From: an uncultured beta proteobacterium
GTDB taxonomy: Bacteria > Pseudomonadota > Gammaproteobacteria > Burkholderiales > Burkholderiaceae_C
Direction: 5' to 3'
Assembly (NCBI GenBank): GCA_903885415.1
Contig: CAISIP010000153.1
Coordinates: 1-7,811, forward strand
DNA: 7,811 nucleotides
Position 1 is the first letter of the stretch. Each line of letters begins with the position of its first letter. Of this stretch, positions 6,712 through 7,811 are shown piece by piece. A program made the position numbers and the translations under genes. Below the pieces are notes generated by a model, which searched no databases, was not told the DNA's origin, and worked only from the letters and a program-made list of their open reading frames with translations.

Positions 6712-7529
6712 TCCCACCTCAGCCATGTCATCAGGCCTGCGCCCATCACCTGCTCGAGCTCCTCGGGCGACAGGAAGTCCAGCCCTTTACCGAAGTCGAC
6801 CACTTCCTTGTAGGTACAGGGCAAGCGGGTGAGGTCCGAGCCCCAAAAGACGCGGTTGGCGCCAAAGGCCTCGATCACCTTCCTGAGCGGCTCGCGCAAG
6901 CTCGGAAAGGGAAACGGCTCGCTCGCGTGGCAGGGAAGTGCCGAGGCCGTGACGGCGAGGTTCGGATACTTCGCCAGTTCCTGCAACTTCTCCGCGACCG
7001 TGTTGAGCTCCCGTACATCAGCGCCGGTGGCCAGGCTGAAATGCGAAAAGGTGATGCGCAATGCCGGATGGCTGCGCGCGATGTCCGCCATCTCGTCGAG
7101 CAGGCCGGGACAGAAAACATAGAGCGGAATCCCCGCAGCCTCGGCGGCCGGCCAGAACCAGTCCGTTCCCCCGCTTGCCAGCATCCGCCTGAACTCCGGC
7201 GTGTGGAAGCTTTGCCGGATGCCCAGCATTCCCGGGGTGTCTCGCCAACCCGCGATCTTTTCCCGGCTCTCGGGCTTGTCGAGCGCCAGCCGACCCATGA
7301 CGCCGAAGCGACCGGGATACTTCTGCACAGCCGCGAGCACCACGTCGTTGCGGTCTCCCTCGAAGGCCGGCGGCACCAGCACGGCTCGGTCCACGCCTGC
7401 CTGCTTCATCTCTTGCACCAGCGACTCCGCCGGCACGAACCTGTGCATCACGTTCGTGCCGACGCTGGGCCACGGGCGTTCCGGGGTGTCCGGTCCCCAG
7501 ATATGCACTTGACAGTCGACCACCAACAT
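6708..7529 (-). CDS. Amidohydrolase-related (Amidohydro_2) metal-dependent hydrolase
   Basis: The 273-residue product looks like a TIM-barrel hydrolase of the Amidohydro_2 type, the group that includes 2-pyrone-4,6-dicarboxylate lactonase. The first strand carries VDCQVHIWGP (residues 4-13), where the usual HxH pair reads QxH. Other landmarks are the strand PLYVFCPG (135-142), TFSHF with His163, and WGSD (229-232) with the conserved late Asp232. A reaction such as hydrolysis of a lactone or ester, or decarboxylation, fits the family; the substrate is unknown. It is the first gene of the operon, and its stop overlaps the monooxygenase start. A GTG at 7538 would add three codons, but the ATG at 7529 has AAGGTGG at proper spacing and is preferred. 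The Gln replacing the first metal-ligand His may change or weaken metal binding. Confidence 0.85.
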   Translation of the reverse strand: MLVVDCQVHIWGPDTPERPWPSVGTNVMHRFVPAESLVQEMKQAGVDRAVLVPPAFEGDRNDVVLAAVQKYPGRFGVMGRLALDKPESREKIAGWRDTPGMLGIRQSFHTPEFRRMLASGGTDWFWPAAEAAGIPLYVFCPGLLDEMADIARSHPALRITFSHFSLATGADVRELNTVAEKLQELAKYPNLAVTASALPCHASEPFPFPSLREPLRKVIEAFGANRVFWGSDLTRLPCTYKEVVDFGKGLDFLSPEELEQVMGAGLMTWLRWE

Positions 7530-7557
7530 CGATTCCACCTTCCCATGAACTTGCGCT

Positions 7558-7586
7558 ATTCAACCGGGAAGCATTCTAGAATGCAA
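7558..7586 (-). promoter_or_regulatory. Candidate promoter of the minus-strand operon
   Basis: On the minus strand TTGCAT (7581-7586) and TTGAAT (7558-7563) are separated by exactly 17 bases, as in a sigma-70 promoter. The matches are weak (three and four of six). Transcription would begin near 7550, giving a short leader of about 20 bases to the ATG at 7529. The placement is supported by the palindrome lying between the two boxes. Confidence 0.25.
7571..7584. promoter_or_regulatory. Perfect 14-base palindrome, candidate operator
   Basis: GCATTCTAGAATGC is fully self-complementary and lies about 40-55 bases before the first gene of the operon, between the candidate -35 and -10 boxes. This is a typical position for a dimeric repressor such as a GntR, MarR or TetR-type protein. 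The regulator is not in the window, so the assignment is inference. Confidence 0.45.
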
Positions 7587-7598
7587 ATTGATAATTTG
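7584..7598. promoter_or_regulatory. Adjacent inverted repeat CAAATT-gat-AATTTG
   Basis: Two perfect 6-base arms around a 3-base centre abut the 14-base palindrome. The pair may form a composite regulator site, for example a LysR-type or second repressor site. It is short and AT-rich, so chance is not excluded. Confidence 0.3.
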
Positions 7599-7659
7599 GA
7601 TTACACCGAATGGATTTCGATATGAATATGAATGAGATGGCGACCCACTACCCGAATCG

Positions 7660-7693
7660 CGCAATGAACAGCGCGAGGATGTCGCAATGAACA
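7660..7693 (+). repeat. Direct repeat of CGCAATGAACA, period 23
   Basis: The 11-base sequence CGCAATGAACA occurs at 7660-7670 and again at 7683-7693. The bases on either side are also partly alike. The spacing is about two turns of the DNA helix. It may be a pair of protein-binding sites or a small local duplication. Confidence 0.4.
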
Positions 7694-7719
7694 TCACGCT
7701 GACGGATAACATAGTCTAG
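7687..7719 (+). other. Ten-codon reading frame with good ribosome site, possible truncated gene start
   Basis: The frame reads MNITLTDNIV and stops with TAG at 7717-7719. A GAGG at 7675-7678 lies eight bases before its ATG, better than for the tiny frames before it. The frame ends where the sequence turns AT-rich, so it could be the beginning of a divergently transcribed gene that was cut off. It could equally be a leader peptide or chance. Confidence 0.25.
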
Positions 7720-7811
7720 ATACTAATCAAATCAATACGTTATGTGGAAAATTAAAACTAGATAGTGACCGTAGAAATAATCTTCTATTCGTCACGGATA
7801 GGACATTCAAC

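Larger units (their letters stand above)
7530..7811. other. Intergenic region upstream of the catabolic operon
   Basis: No gene of normal size is visible on either strand in these 282 bases. The part next to the operon holds a possible promoter and operator (7558-7598). The middle holds three tiny plus-strand reading frames and an 11-base direct repeat (7660-7693). From about 7716 to the end the sequence is AT-rich (about one third GC by hand count) with stops in all frames. No regulator gene lies within the window; one could be to the right. Confidence 0.7.

Noticed and set aside
1..7811. CRISPR array, tRNA, rRNA or insertion-sequence transposase
   Set aside because: I saw no regularly spaced repeats of CRISPR type, no tRNA or rRNA landmarks, and no transposase-like protein in any frame.

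Overview
The window looks like the chromosome of a GC-rich betaproteobacterium, most likely of the order Burkholderiales. The main reason is a pair of Bug-type (TctC-like) periplasmic solute-binding proteins inside a catabolic operon, together with an exbB-exbD-exbD-TPR locus. Species cannot be named from the sequence. By eye the coding part is strongly GC-rich, while the last ~95 bases are only about one third GC.

Left region (1-1826, plus strand): the end of an ExbB/TolQ-type proton channel gene, two different ExbD genes, and a secreted helical-repeat (TPR-like) protein. ExbB and the two ExbDs would energise a TonB system from the proton gradient. The TPR gene is damaged: it stops at 1749, and a recognisable piece of its C-terminal part continues in another frame (1743-1826) before homology is lost.

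Right region (1823-7529, minus strand): a compact catabolic operon read from right to left. In order it holds an Amidohydro_2-type metal hydrolase, a type I Baeyer-Villiger monooxygenase, two Bug solute-binding proteins, an isocitrate lyase/PEP-mutase superfamily lyase with the intact KRCGH cysteine loop, and the N-terminal remnant of an alpha/beta hydrolase carrying the HGGGPGVSG oxyanion-hole motif. The hydrolase remnant ends just where the TPR remnant ends, so a deletion or rearrangement boundary near 1820-1828 has joined two truncated genes tail to tail. Adjacent genes are tightly coupled (an ATGA overlap at 6708-6711, a 6-base gap at 3020-3025), so I read this as one transcript. A plausible combined role is uptake of an organic acid or ketone, Baeyer-Villiger oxidation to an ester or lactone, hydrolysis, and carbon-carbon cleavage of a substituted malate-like acid. 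The substrate is unknown.

Right end (7530-7811): a non-coding region upstream of the operon. It holds a perfect 14-base palindrome inside a weak promoter-like arrangement, an adjacent inverted repeat, an 11-base direct repeat, three tiny plus-strand reading frames linked by ATGA overlaps, and an abrupt change to AT-rich sequence after about 7715, which may be another junction.
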